A stretch of 64,000 nucleotides of DNA from CAWBBA01 sp963729795 (GCA_963729795.1 CAVSPC010000019.1:1-64000); one strand, 5' to 3'. Shown: positions 51,727 to 60,638, numbered from the stretch's first letter. Made by a program: numbers and translations. The notes: generated from the sequence alone by a model not told the origin.

Positions 51727-53466
51727 ATGAAGCATTACCGACGGATAGTGGCATTTGCATTGGCTGCTTTTTTGCTGGCGCCTGCGGCCGGCTTCGGCTC
51801 GGAGTCGCCTGCTCCCGGGGCTATTCTGATCGTGCAGGGAAAGGTCCTGGATTCAGCGGGGATGCCCTTGTCAGATGCAAGCGTTCTCCCGTATCTCAAC
51901 GGCAAGCTCTATATGCCTACCGTTAAAGAGGCTGATCTACGGAAGGACCACTCCACGGGCCGAAACGGTCTGTTTATGTTTGAGATACCGGCCTCTCCGG
52001 GAAAGATCCAAAATGGGCAATGGTCACTAAAGATCACCAGGACCGGGTTCAGGCCGTCCCGAGAAATTCCGCTCAAGATCCTCGATGAAGGGAAGGACAA
52101 GACCGGCATCCAGCGGTTGGTCGCCACTACCACGGTGAAGCTGAATCGATTCCGGGGGACTCCCTTCTTGATTGCCTTGATAGTATTCATCGCGGTCTAT
52201 GTGATGATCGCCTTCGAGATTGTGCACCGGACTATGGCCGCACTCCTGGGCGCCGTGACGCTTCTGCTTATCACCCACACTTTCGGGCACTTCAATCACG
52301 CCTACAAGGTGCTCACGTACGAGCAGGCCCTTCATGCTGTGGACTGGAATGTCATCTTTCTTTTGATGGGAATGATGATTATCGTCGGTGTGTTGAAGGT
52401 GTCGGGAGTCTTTGAGTGGCTCGCGTACAAATCATTTCAGGTGGCGGGCGGCCGGATCTTCGTGCTCGCATCCGCTCTTTGTTTGGTTACGGCCATTGTC
52501 AGCGCGTTTCTCGACAATGTCACTACCATGTTGTTGTTGACATCTGTCACGATGGAATTGGCGCTGGTCTTGGGGGTCTCCCCCTTTGTGTTTCTCGTTC
52601 CCGAGATAGTCGCGTCGAACTTCGGCGGTGCGGCCACTCTAATTGGGGATCCGCCTAACATCATGATCGGTTCCTTCGCGGGCTTGACTTTCAATGACTT
52701 CTTAATCCACCTGACCCCTGTGGTTATAGCCGTGGCCGCAGTACAAATTGTCTACAACAAATGGTACTACGGAGCGGATTATTACAAGGCGAAGGTCAAA
52801 GACGTCCCTGGTATGGTCTCCTTTCTCAGGGAGAAGTACAGCATTACGGATCGAAAGGTCCTGATCATAGGCGGAACGGTCCTCATCGGCGTTATCCTGA
52901 TGTTCATCTTGCACGGTATTTTCTATATGGAGGTCAGTGTTGCAGCGCTGTTCGGGGCCGCGGCGATCATCCTACTCAATAGAATGGATATCGTAGAACT
53001 GCTCGAAAAAGAGGTTGAATGGCCCACTCTTGTATTTTTTATCATGCTGTTCATGGTGGTGGGCGCTGCCGAACAGACAGGGATCCTTCAAGCTGTTGCG
53101 GACCGGATAGTTAAAGTGTGCGGGGGAAATCTCACTGCGGCGGTGCTGGTAATCCTGTGGGTATCGGGCTTGGGTTCAGCGATAGTGGACAACATTCCGT
53201 ACACGGCCACCATGCTTCCCGTAATATTTTTCCTGAATAAGACCATCCCAGGCGCCGACTCTGGCGTCCTCTGGTGGGCTCTTGCCTTAGGGGCGTGTTT
53301 CGGCGGGAACGGCACAATCATTGGGGCCTCGGCAAACGTGGTAACAGCGGGCATTGCAGAGAAAGCGGGGTACAAAATATCCTTCTACGAATTTATGAAG
53401 CAGGCTGCGCCTATCACCGTTATCAGCCTGATAATCTCTTCGGCCTATCTGCTGATTTTCTACTAG
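51727..53466 (+). CDS. Ion-transporter-superfamily (SLC13/NhaD/ArsB-like) permease with periplasmic N-domain
   Basis: About 579 residues from ATG 51727; the frame begins at 51676. A signal peptide-like start (IVAFALAAFLLAPAAGFG) is followed by a carboxypeptidase-regulatory-like domain (ILIVQGKVLDSAGMPLSDAS, then QWSLKITRTGFRPS) of about 110 residues. The permease has some eleven helices with VSAFLDNVTTMLLLTSV and LIGDPPNIMIGS in the first half and SAIVDNIPYTATMLPVI and GNGTIIGASANVV in the second, the inverted-repeat hallmarks of this superfamily. The substrate (anion, dicarboxylate or Na+/H+) cannot be decided. The CBS-protein gene begins 39 bases later and may regulate it. Confidence 0.85.
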   Translation: MKHYRRIVAFALAAFLLAPAAGFGSESPAPGAILIVQGKVLDSAGMPLSDASVLPYLNGKLYMPTVKEADLRKDHSTGRNGLFMFEIPASPGKIQNGQWSLKITRTGFRPSREIPLKILDEGKDKTGIQRLVATTTVKLNRFRGTPFLIALIVFIAVYVMIAFEIVHRTMAALLGAVTLLLITHTFGHFNHAYKVLTYEQALHAVDWNVIFLLMGMMIIVGVLKVSGVFEWLAYKSFQVAGGRIFVLASALCLVTAIVSAFLDNVTTMLLLTSVTMELALVLGVSPFVFLVPEIVASNFGGAATLIGDPPNIMIGSFAGLTFNDFLIHLTPVVIAVAAVQIVYNKWYYGADYYKAKVKDVPGMVSFLREKYSITDRKVLIIGGTVLIGVILMFILHGIFYMEVSVAALFGAAAIILLNRMDIVELLEKEVEWPTLVFFIMLFMVVGAAEQTGILQAVADRIVKVCGGNLTAAVLVILWVSGLGSAIVDNIPYTATMLPVIFFLNKTIPGADSGVLWWALALGACFGGNGTIIGASANVVTAGIAEKAGYKISFYEFMKQAAPITVISLIISSAYLLIFY

Positions 53467-53505
53467 CGTTAGCGCTCCGGCGCACGACGCGGAAAGGAGC
53501 GAAAC

Positions 53506-54006
53506 ATGCCTCATTCGATGCCGGCTTCGAAACTAATGATTGACCGCAATGAATGGGCGATATTCAGGGCTAACTCTGATGTCCGCACCGCCATCAAAAT
53601 CCTGAGAATTGTCACAGAAGACGAAAAGTTGGAACATGGGCATTCAACTCCTCTGGTACTGGATGAAAACAACAATCTCCTTGGCTTTGTGCGGCTAACC
53701 GATTTGCTGAAGGAGGTGAGGCACCTCTGCGACAAAGAAGATCAACCTTGCGAACTGGACAAAGCCGTGAGACCAGTGAAAGAACTGGTGATACCATTCA
53801 AAGGGTCCGTGACGGAAGAAGACAGTATTCTCAAGGCCCTCGATATAATGATAGATCATGGCGTATCGCTCGTACCGGTGCTGAAAGACGGCAAGCTGAA
53901 GGGTATCGTCAAACTTGCCGACATATTCAATACCGTTGCCGCCTTGTTATTTGACGAAGAGGATCCGGAAGAGAGGCACGCGATGCTCCGAGATCACAAC
54001 TTGTAG
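53506..54006 (+). CDS. Two-CBS-domain protein
   Basis: 166 residues; GGAAAGGAG precedes the ATG. Two CBS repeats: TAIKILRIVTEDEKLEHGHS, PLVLDENNNLLGFVRLTDLL and then DSILKALDIMIDHGVSLVPV, LKDGKLKGIVKLADIFNTVA. CBS pairs bind adenine nucleotides and often gate transporters. Its position right after the permease suggests such a partnership, which is inference. It is soluble and cytoplasmic. Confidence 0.85.
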   Translation: MPHSMPASKLMIDRNEWAIFRANSDVRTAIKILRIVTEDEKLEHGHSTPLVLDENNNLLGFVRLTDLLKEVRHLCDKEDQPCELDKAVRPVKELVIPFKGSVTEEDSILKALDIMIDHGVSLVPVLKDGKLKGIVKLADIFNTVAALLFDEEDPEERHAMLRDHNL

Positions 54007-54066
54007 CCGCGTTGCAGACCGGTTCAAAAAACTTGGATATTCAGTCGTAATGTTTGGGCGTTCGAC

Positions 54067-54309
54067 TCAGTTCCCCTTCTTCGCTGCTTGCTCTTTGCTT
54101 TGCCTCCAGGAGTGCCACTCGCATCTCGTTTTGCACGAAGAGCAGGCCCAATCTGTTATCCCGTTGCGATTGCATGGACATCTGGCGTAACATGCATCCA
54201 GGTCAAAGCGTCCCGGTTGTGCGGGGTCCGCTGCTACATTGTCGCCGGGCACGTTAATCAGCAACAAAGTGCTCAAAAAAAAGATTACTACGACCATACG
54301 ATTCACCAT
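54067..54309 (-). CDS. Small secreted cysteine-rich protein, 80 aa
   Basis: AGGAGG lies five bases before the ATG at 54309. The signal peptide (MVVVIFFLSTLLLINVPG...VAA) is followed by CYARCPCNRNGITDWACSSC and KTRCEW: seven cysteines in about 50 residues, suggesting disulfides or metal binding. No family is recognised. Confidence 0.6.
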   Translation of the reverse strand: MVNRMVVVIFFLSTLLLINVPGDNVAADPAQPGRFDLDACYARCPCNRNGITDWACSSCKTRCEWHSWRQSKEQAAKKGN

Positions 54310-54430
54310 TGTGACCTCCTCTGTCCAAACCGGATTGAACCGGCGGACCTATGATGTCGTGAGCCTTCGCCCGTTGGCTTACGATTGAACCCATGTTCAG
54401 GAACTATAGGGTTCTCGAAAGTGATCATGA

Positions 54431-56758
54431 TTAATTAGTGGGTGCCACTGCTGGCCTGTCCAGCAGTGCAGTTCCATTTCGAGAATACTTTTGAGAATCA
54501 CTATGACGCATACGATGAAGCATTGCCTCGAAACGCGGGTCCTGCCGGAGTGACACGAGTCCCGTGTCTCGTTCCAACTTGTACGCGTCGAGGCGTCCAT
54601 TGCGCGCCGCTGCTTCGAGCACCGCAAATGCCTCATCCTTTCGTTGAGCAAGAGCGTAGACTGTAGCCAGGTCATAAACGTACCGGGGGTTCGCGGGCTC
54701 TTTCCGGCGAGCGTCAAGCAACCACTTAATCCCTTCCGCGGGCCTTCCGGAAGCAGCAAGCGCCAAGCCGTACGTATCCAAGAGTGCAGGATCGTCAGGA
54801 CTCTTCTGCAGGCCGATCTTCGCCATGTCGATCGCGTCGAGCTGTACGACCGGATCCGAGGTAAATCAGTGCGAGTTTGGAATATATCCCGGGTATCTTT
54901 TCCCCGCGGTCCATCAGGTCACGCAAGATAATTTCCGCCTCGTCGTTCCGCCCCGCCATGTAGTATGCGATCGCTAGATCCGTAACTCATGGTCGGATCA
55001 TTAGCCGACAGTTTGACGGCCTTTTCGGATTCCTCGACTGCCCGTTCGTAGTCCCCGTCATCCAAAAGGAAGCTTGCGAGCATCGAGTGCACTCCGGGAT
55101 TTGAGTCCATGTGTTTCGCCGCTCTAAGCAGGGCGGCCCGGGCTTCGTCCTTTTTCCCGGCCCAATACAGGGTCTTGGCCAAATTCCAGTCTCGCATGGC
55201 GAAAAACTTTGGATCGAGGCTGACCATTACCCGCTCATAGATCGCATCTTTATCCCGCCGGCTCAGGTTTCTGGACGGCCGGACGAGCCCCAACCTTACC
55301 ATCTCTTGCAGAATAGCTTCTGCCAGTCTCTGGTGGCCCTCTATCCTGGGGTGGACGTGATCGAGGAACATCTCATTCCCCGGGATAGTGGACCAGCCTC
55401 CTTTGCTGTTCGACATCTCGGAGAGAACGTTGGGGAAGCGTATGTAAGCTGCCGCGTCTCTGGCGTTTCTATCGAGCGCTTCAAGAATCGAGGTGGTAGC
55501 CCTCAAGGGGCAAACGTCGAGATCTTTCGCTCGAATGAAGCTTTTCAATCGCGTCTTCGGAACGCCCTAGCCCCAGAAGGGCCTTTCCGGTCAAGTAGTG
55601 GGCCATCGAGCACAAAGGATCGACTTCAGCGCATTCCGAGAGAAGTTCGAGGGCCTTTTTGAACTGTCTCTGCTCAATCGAGCGAGCCGCTTCAACGACG
55701 GTTTTCTCCACTCTGGCTTTTGTTCGTGCATCGAGGCCAGGGCTATGCTCGGACTTGAACGGAGAGAAGTCTTTAAGATTGGAGGCCGGCTCCACAAAGA
55801 TTATCGGCACGCCGGCTTGTTCGCACATCCGAATCATCCTGCCCAAATTGTAAGAAAAATGCTGAACCACACCTCGCGAAAATTCCTTGTCCCGGTGGTA
55901 GAGATCCAGCCCCGCGCTCTGGTCGAGAATCGTAGTGAGATCGTCCCGCAGCACGGTTTTAGAGGGATGCCTGAATCGGGGATTTGGCCCGACCGACTTG
56001 TTCGGTGCCGGACCTGAGATTTCAGACTTGTCCACCTCACTCCGGCTGAGTCTGAGCCGAGCCAGCGGCTTCAACAAAAGTTCAAGACCTCGGTAGGTGT
56101 GAAACTGCTCCAGAGCCGATCTAAGCGTTACCAAGGCACGGCCCTGAGTCACAAGCCCTGAATATGTACGCCTTTCCAGGAATTCATTCTCTCCGTTATA
56201 GACAATGACCAGATCCGGCTTAAAGTCCAACGTTTCCTTGATCAGCGGAACGATTCGATACGAAGCGTAAGAGATGCCCCCCGCATTGATCACCTGGAAG
56301 TCCCTACCGGGTGCGGAAGCTGCCAAAAGTTCCCCGAGCCATCTCGGATAGGCCGTCCTCCCATCGAAAGGATGTCCGTAAGTCGTCGAACCGCCGAAGC
56401 AGAAAATCCTGAAGGTGCCAGGCCTTTTTTGAACAGGGAAGGAAACCTGATTGAAATACTTCAGCTTTTTGATGGCAGTGGATGCCTTCCCATCCTTAAC
56501 CAGGAAAAGAGGCTGAAGAGCCGAGAATCCGACGTATGGGTCTCCTTTATCAGGTACGTTTGGAATGCCGGCAATCCTGAGGCCGACTTCCAAAGTGCCG
56601 AAGAAAGCAGTGCAAACGATTAGGCCTATTATGAGATCTCGGAAGAAACCGCGTCGCGGCAGGCCAGGGGAATCTGGCGCGGCCTGAGGATTTCTTACTT
56701 GATTCTCCACGCGTTCGGCCGCGTGCCGAGATTTGCCTTTTTTTCCTCGCTTGCCCAT
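54431..56758 (-). pseudogene. SGNH-hydrolase/TPR protein broken by three frameshifts
   Basis: The 5' frame (55481-56758) has one membrane helix (FFRDLIIGLIVCTAFFGTLE) and SGNH blocks: FRIFCFGGSTTYGHPF with the nucleophile Ser, and LVIVYNGENEF. The continuation lies in frame two (MFLDHVHPRIEGHQRLAEAI with the catalytic Asp and His, then TPR-like repeats), then a third frame, then 54431-54826 (TPR: DPALLDTYGLALAASGRPAE). Shifts fall near 55541, 54977 and 54860. Rejoined, the product would be about 775 residues, like TPR-SGNH envelope proteins of Desulfobacterota that may act on acylated polysaccharides. Error or true decay cannot be separated here. Confidence 0.72.
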
Positions 56759-56916
56759 GAATGCCTTAATCAGGAGGTCCGTTCGGATACCGCGCGCCCC
56801 AGGATTCCCAAGGAAACGGCCTCTTATTAATTTGACATCATGCCATTTGTCAATATAATTTGTTATGTAACTGTATCCTTTCAGTTATCATGAGTCAGCG
56901 ATCCGTTCCAACCGGT

Positions 56917-57057
56917 GTCATTGCGAGTCCCGCGGAACGCGGGAAAGCAATCTCTTCCTTTGAACCCCACTTGGATTGCCAGTGGGACGGGCATCCTGCC
57001 CGTCGTCCATAATAGACAGGCAAGATGCCTGTCCCACTATTTGCTCCCTGCAATGAC
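56917..57057. repeat. GTCATTGCGAG repeat with a second repeat nested inside
   Basis: The outer ends are GTCATTGCGAG at 56917 and GCAATGAC ending at 57057. Inside, at 56981-57038, is a different palindromic element, AGTGGGACGGGCATCCTGCC to GGCAAGATGCCTGTCCCACT. This looks like insertion of one repeat family into another. The stretch 56759-57455 contains no gene. Confidence 0.65.
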
Positions 57058-57240
57058 AATTTCCCGTCCGTAAGTGAATGGTAACAGGCCACTGTCATCA
57101 TTAACTTATACCCTGAACTGCCTGTTCCTTGTCATTGCGAGGATCGAAGTCCCATCGGCACTAACTTAAGTGCATTTCGTTACCTCTGAAGAGGTCCCAG
57201 GCCATCAAAGTCATCCTTTTGCAAAGGGGATTTAGCGCAT

Positions 57241-57315
57241 AGGCGTTAAAATAAGCTTCAAGTCCTCTTCGTCCCGGAGGGGCTCACAGAGGACAGGCTC
57301 GTTATTTTAACGCCT
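57241..57315. repeat. Perfect 14-base inverted repeat with GC-rich loop
   Basis: AGGCGTTAAAATAA (57241-57254) and TTATTTTAACGCCT (57302-57315) are exact complements. The loop contains GTCCTCTTCGTCCCGGAGGG and AGAGGAC, which can pair again. It is a long structured hairpin of about 75 bases, perhaps another repeat family or a structured RNA. Confidence 0.6.
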
Positions 57316-57352
57316 TGTATATGGGAATTAGGGGATTTTCAATGGGTTATCT

Positions 57353-57384
57353 CAAAATTCCCCCTTACAAAAAGGGGGAACCCC
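57353..57384. repeat. Short TTCCCCCTT/AAGGGGGAA repeat
   Basis: AAAATTCCCCCTTACAAAAAGGGGGAACC is a hairpin of the G/C-run family seen at 21537. It lies downstream of ilvN on the minus strand and could serve as a terminator for it. Confidence 0.5.
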
Positions 57385-57455
57385 GCGTTTTGGCGGGTTA
57401 AGTTAGCCCCTATGGAATCGAAGTCCTGGGGTGGTAGTCACGAGAATTGGTCCGG

Positions 57456-57785
57456 CTACTGATACGATGAATCTAACGTAATAAGTCTTTCTACCTTCAG
57501 AAAGATGTCGCGGTCGGCCTGGAGTTCTCGAACGCGAAGTACATCCTGGAGCTTGGCCACTTGCTTGATCATTTGATCTAATGGCCGCTCTGCATCGATA
57601 AGAAGCCAGATCCGACTCTGCTTCCCCCCGCCACTTGCGACTGGCAAACACAGGATTCCTTCCACATTGAAGGCGCGTCGCGAGAGTAGACCGCATACGT
57701 GGGACATCACCCCGGGATGATTGTTCACGACGAGTTCCAGCACTGCGTAAGGGCTTCCGATGTGAATAATCGTATTGCGTTTCAC
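57456..57785 (-). CDS. ilvN: Acetolactate synthase small (regulatory) subunit
   Basis: 109 residues with an ACT domain: LELVVNNHPGVMSHVCGLLS, RRAFNVEGILCLPVASG and RIWLLIDAERPLDQMIKQV. This closely follows E. coli IlvN, including length. It binds valine and controls the large subunit in branched-chain amino acid synthesis. The start overlaps the ilvB stop by four bases (ATGA), so the two are coupled. Confidence 0.9.
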   Translation of the reverse strand: MKRNTIIHIGSPYAVLELVVNNHPGVMSHVCGLLSRRAFNVEGILCLPVASGGGKQSRIWLLIDAERPLDQMIKQVAKLQDVLRVRELQADRDIFLKVERLITLDSSYQ

Positions 57786-59479
57786 GAGATGGCGCAGGCA
57801 CTGGATTCACCTCCAATCATGATTTTGTTGGGCGCTCCCGGAGGAACCATGGGATAGACTTTTGCGCTTCTCCTGATCGGTGTGCGTATGAGACAAGGCC
57901 CTGGTTCTTCAAGGGCTCGGGCGAGCGCCGCCGTTGGGCTCGGCGGTTGCGCCCAAATCAAGGGCTCGCATGCCGAAGCCTTCGGCAATCTTGATGAAGT
58001 CGGCCTGGAATCGGTACGTGCATGCATAGGTGCGCCCGCCATAGAACAGATCCTGCTGTTGATGCACGAGTCCCAGCGAAATGGTTGTCCATAAGGATTA
58101 CAGCTGATGTTGACATCTTGCTCGGCAGCAGTAGCCAATTCCTGAATGTTCATCATCAAGCTGCCGTCACCGGTGAAACAGACCACTTTTTGATCTGGGC
58201 GGATCAGAGCCGCTCCGATTGCCGCGGGCACACCGAAGCCCATTGTCCCGAGCCCACCGGAAGTAAGCCACTGGCGAGGACGACGAAAGGGGTACGTTTG
58301 CGCAGTCCACATCTGATGCTGGCCTACGTCAGTGGTCACGATTGCTTCCTCGTCGAGAAGTTCGGCTGTTCGACGAATCAGGACATGAGGGTTGTAAAGG
58401 TCGTTCCCAGCATCCTGACCGGACGGCGGATATTTTCCCCTTAAATCGGAAACCAACTCCAGCCAGTCGACCCTGGGATTTTCCTCGACCATTGGGAGAA
58501 GGGCTTCGAGAACTTCGGCAACATCGCCGACTATTCCGACGTGAGCCGGCTTGATCTTGTCGATTTCGCTTCTGTCGATGTCGATATGGATGATATTTGC
58601 GTCCTCGCAGAAATGAGAAGGGTTGCCCGTGGCGCGGTCGTCAAAGCGCACACCGGCCGCTATCAACAGATCGCATTGGTCCAAAGCCATATTCGTGTAA
58701 CGGGCAGCATGCATCCCCAGCATACCAATTGACCTGGGATGGTCCATTGGCACGGCACCCAATCCCATCAACGTCATGGTGACCGGAATTGAGCACTTTT
58801 CGGCCAATCGAGCCGCCAGGGGTCCTGCCTCGGAATGGATCACTCCTCCGCCCAGGTAGAGGATCGGTCGATGAGCTGCATTGATAAGCTTTGCGGCTCT
58901 TCGGACATCTGCACGGCAAAAACTCGGCGGAGGGTCGGGACGTCCGGGTTCGGGCCATTTCTCGAATTCCACGCATTCAGTCTGGACGTCTTTCGGAAGG
59001 TCGATTAATACGGGCCCGGGGCGTCCCGACGCGGCAATGCGAAAGGCTTCAGGAATGATTTCAAGTAAATCTGAGGCCGAACTCACGAGGAAGTTGTGTT
59101 TCGTGATAGGGATGCTCAGGCCGTAAGAATCGACCTCCTGAAAGGCATCGGTTCCGATCATGGATCGCGGCACCTGACCCGTGATACAGATGAGCGGGAT
59201 GGAATCAAGTTTTGCATCGGCAATTGCCGTCAGGATATTGGTGACTCCAGGCCCTGATGTGGTGAAACACGTTTGCGGCCTGCCACTGACGCGTGCCATG
59301 CCTTGAGCGATAAAGCCGGCTGCCTGTTCGTGCCTGGCCAGGACGTGACGGATCTTCGTGCTTTGCGCCAGGGCGTCATAAAGCGGCAAGTTGGCCCCTC
59401 CGGGAATGCCGGGTATTATGCGTATGCCCTGCCGTTCAAGTAAATGAATGGTGATCTCTGCGCCGGTCATCTTCGCCAT
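57782..59479 (-). CDS. ilvB: Acetolactate synthase large subunit (C-terminal part scrambled by compensating frameshifts)
   Basis: 565 residues; AAGGAG precedes ATG 59479. Thiamine-diphosphate enzyme features: IPGIPGGANLPLYDAL, the catalytic Glu in LARHEQAAGFIAQGMARVSG, FAD-region GVRFDDRATGNP, and the ThDP motif GDGSLMMNIQELATAAEQ. It condenses two pyruvates to acetolactate. After VNIS, about residue 460, the reading becomes non-homologous. The expected AVILMDNHF and LGLVHQQQDLFYGG and RFQADFIKIAEGFGM lie in the two other frames, until the frame returns at LARALEEPGPCLI and ends properly at KVYPMVPPGAPN. Three shifts near 58100, 58075 and 57945 add up to zero. Confidence 0.85.
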   Translation of the reverse strand: MAKMTGAEITIHLLERQGIRIIPGIPGGANLPLYDALAQSTKIRHVLARHEQAAGFIAQGMARVSGRPQTCFTTSGPGVTNILTAIADAKLDSIPLICITGQVPRSMIGTDAFQEVDSYGLSIPITKHNFLVSSASDLLEIIPEAFRIAASGRPGPVLIDLPKDVQTECVEFEKWPEPGRPDPPPSFCRADVRRAAKLINAAHRPILYLGGGVIHSEAGPLAARLAEKCSIPVTMTLMGLGAVPMDHPRSIGMLGMHAARYTNMALDQCDLLIAAGVRFDDRATGNPSHFCEDANIIHIDIDRSEIDKIKPAHVGIVGDVAEVLEALLPMVEENPRVDWLELVSDLRGKYPPSGQDAGNDLYNPHVLIRRTAELLDEEAIVTTDVGQHQMWTAQTYPFRRPRQWLTSGGLGTMGFGVPAAIGAALIRPDQKVVCFTGDGSLMMNIQELATAAEQDVNISCNPYGQPFRWDSCINSRICSMAGAPMHARTDSRPTSSRLPKASACEPLIWAQPPSPTAALARALEEPGPCLIRTPIRRSAKVYPMVPPGAPNKIMIGGESSACAIS

Positions 59480-59543
59480 GAACGTAGTCTCCTTTCGCTA
59501 CTGTCTTTCGTTCCTGTCCGGCCGGCATGAGGTGGGGCACTTC

Positions 59544-59584
59544 AAAAAAACAACCCCTGCCGGTGCCTTGCGCCGACAGGGGTT
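59544..59584 (-). terminator. ilvB attenuator (intrinsic terminator)
   Basis: On the minus strand AACCCCTGTCGG and CCGGCAGGGGTT form a 12-pair stem (59552-59584, one G-U pair) with a nine-base loop, followed by seven T residues at 59544-59550. It lies between the leader peptide and ilvB, the classic position of a transcription attenuator. Confidence 0.88.
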
Positions 59585-59616
59585 TGTTTCATGCTTTTCT
59601 GTAGAGGCAGATCCCG

Positions 59617-59718
59617 CTACGGCGCACCGGCGTCAAGGACGCGAACGACAACCACGCCGCTAAGAAGGAGATTGCGGGCAGACCCAAGGCCCTTGGTGGT
59701 GTTGCCGTGACGGTTCAT
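59617..59718 (-). CDS. ilvBN leader peptide, 33 aa
   Basis: ATG 59718 to TAG 59617. The peptide begins MNRHGNTTKGLG, contains NLLLSGVVVVRVLDAG and ends AP: three consecutive leucines and five valines as control codons. The VVVVRV stretch resembles the E. coli ilvB leader (AVVVVRVVVVV...GNAP). Stalling for charged Leu or Val tRNA would prevent the downstream terminator from forming, so low amino acid supply raises ilvBN expression. It is too short to appear in ordinary gene calls. Confidence 0.88.
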   Translation of the reverse strand: MNRHGNTTKGLGSARNLLLSGVVVVRVLDAGAP

Positions 59719-59760
59719 AGCGCTATCCAACCTCGGTTCGATTACCGATTAGTTGAACGG

Positions 59761-59789
59761 AGCTTACTGTGGACCACCAGTCTTGTCAA
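59761..59789 (-). promoter_or_regulatory. ilvBN promoter
   Basis: On the minus strand TTGACA (59784-59789), a perfect -35 box, is 17 bases from TAAGCT (59761-59766). This is about 45 bases upstream of the leader ORF start. The mobile element at 59822 is inserted only 32 bases upstream of the -35 box. Confidence 0.7.
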
Positions 59790-59879
59790 GACTGCACACG
59801 AGAACATGCTGCAATTTTTGTGTAGTGGGTCAGTTTCAATTTTTCTCCTCTTGAAATTCGTACACGCTCGCGTTATTGT

Positions 59880-60149
59880 ATGTGCATGAGCGATCAAGAA
59901 CGAAAAACAAGGAAGAAGCGGCCGCGGGATCTGAATCTTCTTGCAAAATCTATCCTTGAAGAGGCTATCGCAGAAAATACCGCCTCACCTGAAGAAGAGC
60001 AGGACACTAAAAACCCTAATGCGGTGGCTTTAGGCCGTCTCGGAGGACTAAAGGGTGGAAAGGCGCGGGCCAAGAGACTAACGCCCGAAGAACGCAGCGA
60101 AATTGCCCGAATTGCTGCGCAGGCTCGATGGAAGAAATCTGATCGCTAA
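59880..60149 (+). CDS. Small basic protein with KGGKARA motif, element cargo
   Basis: 89 residues; ATG 59880 or 59886. The charged N-terminus (RKTRKKRPRDLNLLAKSILE) leads to a conserved C-terminus NAVALGRLGGLKGGKARAKR, then LTPEERSEIARIAAQARW. This C-terminal motif is widespread in small proteins of unknown function and is rich in Lys/Arg, suggesting nucleic-acid binding. It overlaps the convergent gene by four bases. I do not know its role; it may form a functional pair with that neighbour. Confidence 0.65.
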   Translation: MCMSDQERKTRKKRPRDLNLLAKSILEEAIAENTASPEEEQDTKNPNAVALGRLGGLKGGKARAKRLTPEERSEIARIAAQARWKKSDR

Positions 60150-60628
60150 CTCGCTTTCTTTATTTCATCTGGAGCATTCTTTCGCTCCTCAATGTCCTCA
60201 GTAAAATCCATCGGGATTTGAATCGGCATTTCATTTGGATTTATGCTGTTCCAGTGGTCTGCATCCAGAGTGAGTTGCAAGCCATCACCGACCATCTGCT
60301 CACGTCGAGCTATAAGGCTTTTGAGCATAGGTTTTCGTGGAGCCTCGTCAATGTCGATCCAAAGATGAAGTTGCGTGCTGCCCTGTGTGACTGAAATTGC
60401 GTGGTATCCACGGTACGGTTGGCCTGTATTCTTGTCGTGCCTAATTTCTTCACGAGCTGCTTTAGCGAATTCTTTTGCAAGACGCTCTAGCGGGGATTCA
60501 GGGACCGGCATCCGCCATCCTTTATCTCGTGCGAATTTGGCAACCTCCTTCATTTCCACTTCTATCTTGCCTGTTTCTTCCCTGTACCAGCGGATCATCC
60601 GATGCATTTCCTGCTTCTTGGTTATCAC
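60146..60628 (-). CDS. Uncharacterised element-borne protein, 160 aa
   Basis: GTG 60628 is chosen for the AAGGAGG five bases upstream; the open frame starts earlier at 60676 inside the preceding remnant. The protein is soluble: MHRMIRWYREETGKIEVEMK, REEIRHDKNTGQPYRGYHAI, LHLWIDIDEAPRKPMLKSLI, ARREQMVGDGLQLTLDADHW. The last two blocks look strongly conserved in character, and I recall similar proteins beside KGGKARA proteins, but no function. No catalytic motif is evident. It would be transcribed from the promoter at 61159 through the decayed gene. Confidence 0.65.
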   Translation of the reverse strand: MITKKQEMHRMIRWYREETGKIEVEMKEVAKFARDKGWRMPVPESPLERLAKEFAKAAREEIRHDKNTGQPYRGYHAISVTQGSTQLHLWIDIDEAPRKPMLKSLIARREQMVGDGLQLTLDADHWNSINPNEMPIQIPMDFTEDIEERKNAPDEIKKAS

Positions 60629-60638
60629 TGTTCCCTCC

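Noticed and set aside
55111..55662. 183-codon frame opposite the SGNH-TPR gene
   Set aside because: Antisense shadow; the minus-strand frames carry the catalytic and TPR motifs.
57403..57816. 137-codon minus-strand frame overlapping ilvN
   Set aside because: The other frame (57456-57785) is a clear IlvN; this one is a shadow.
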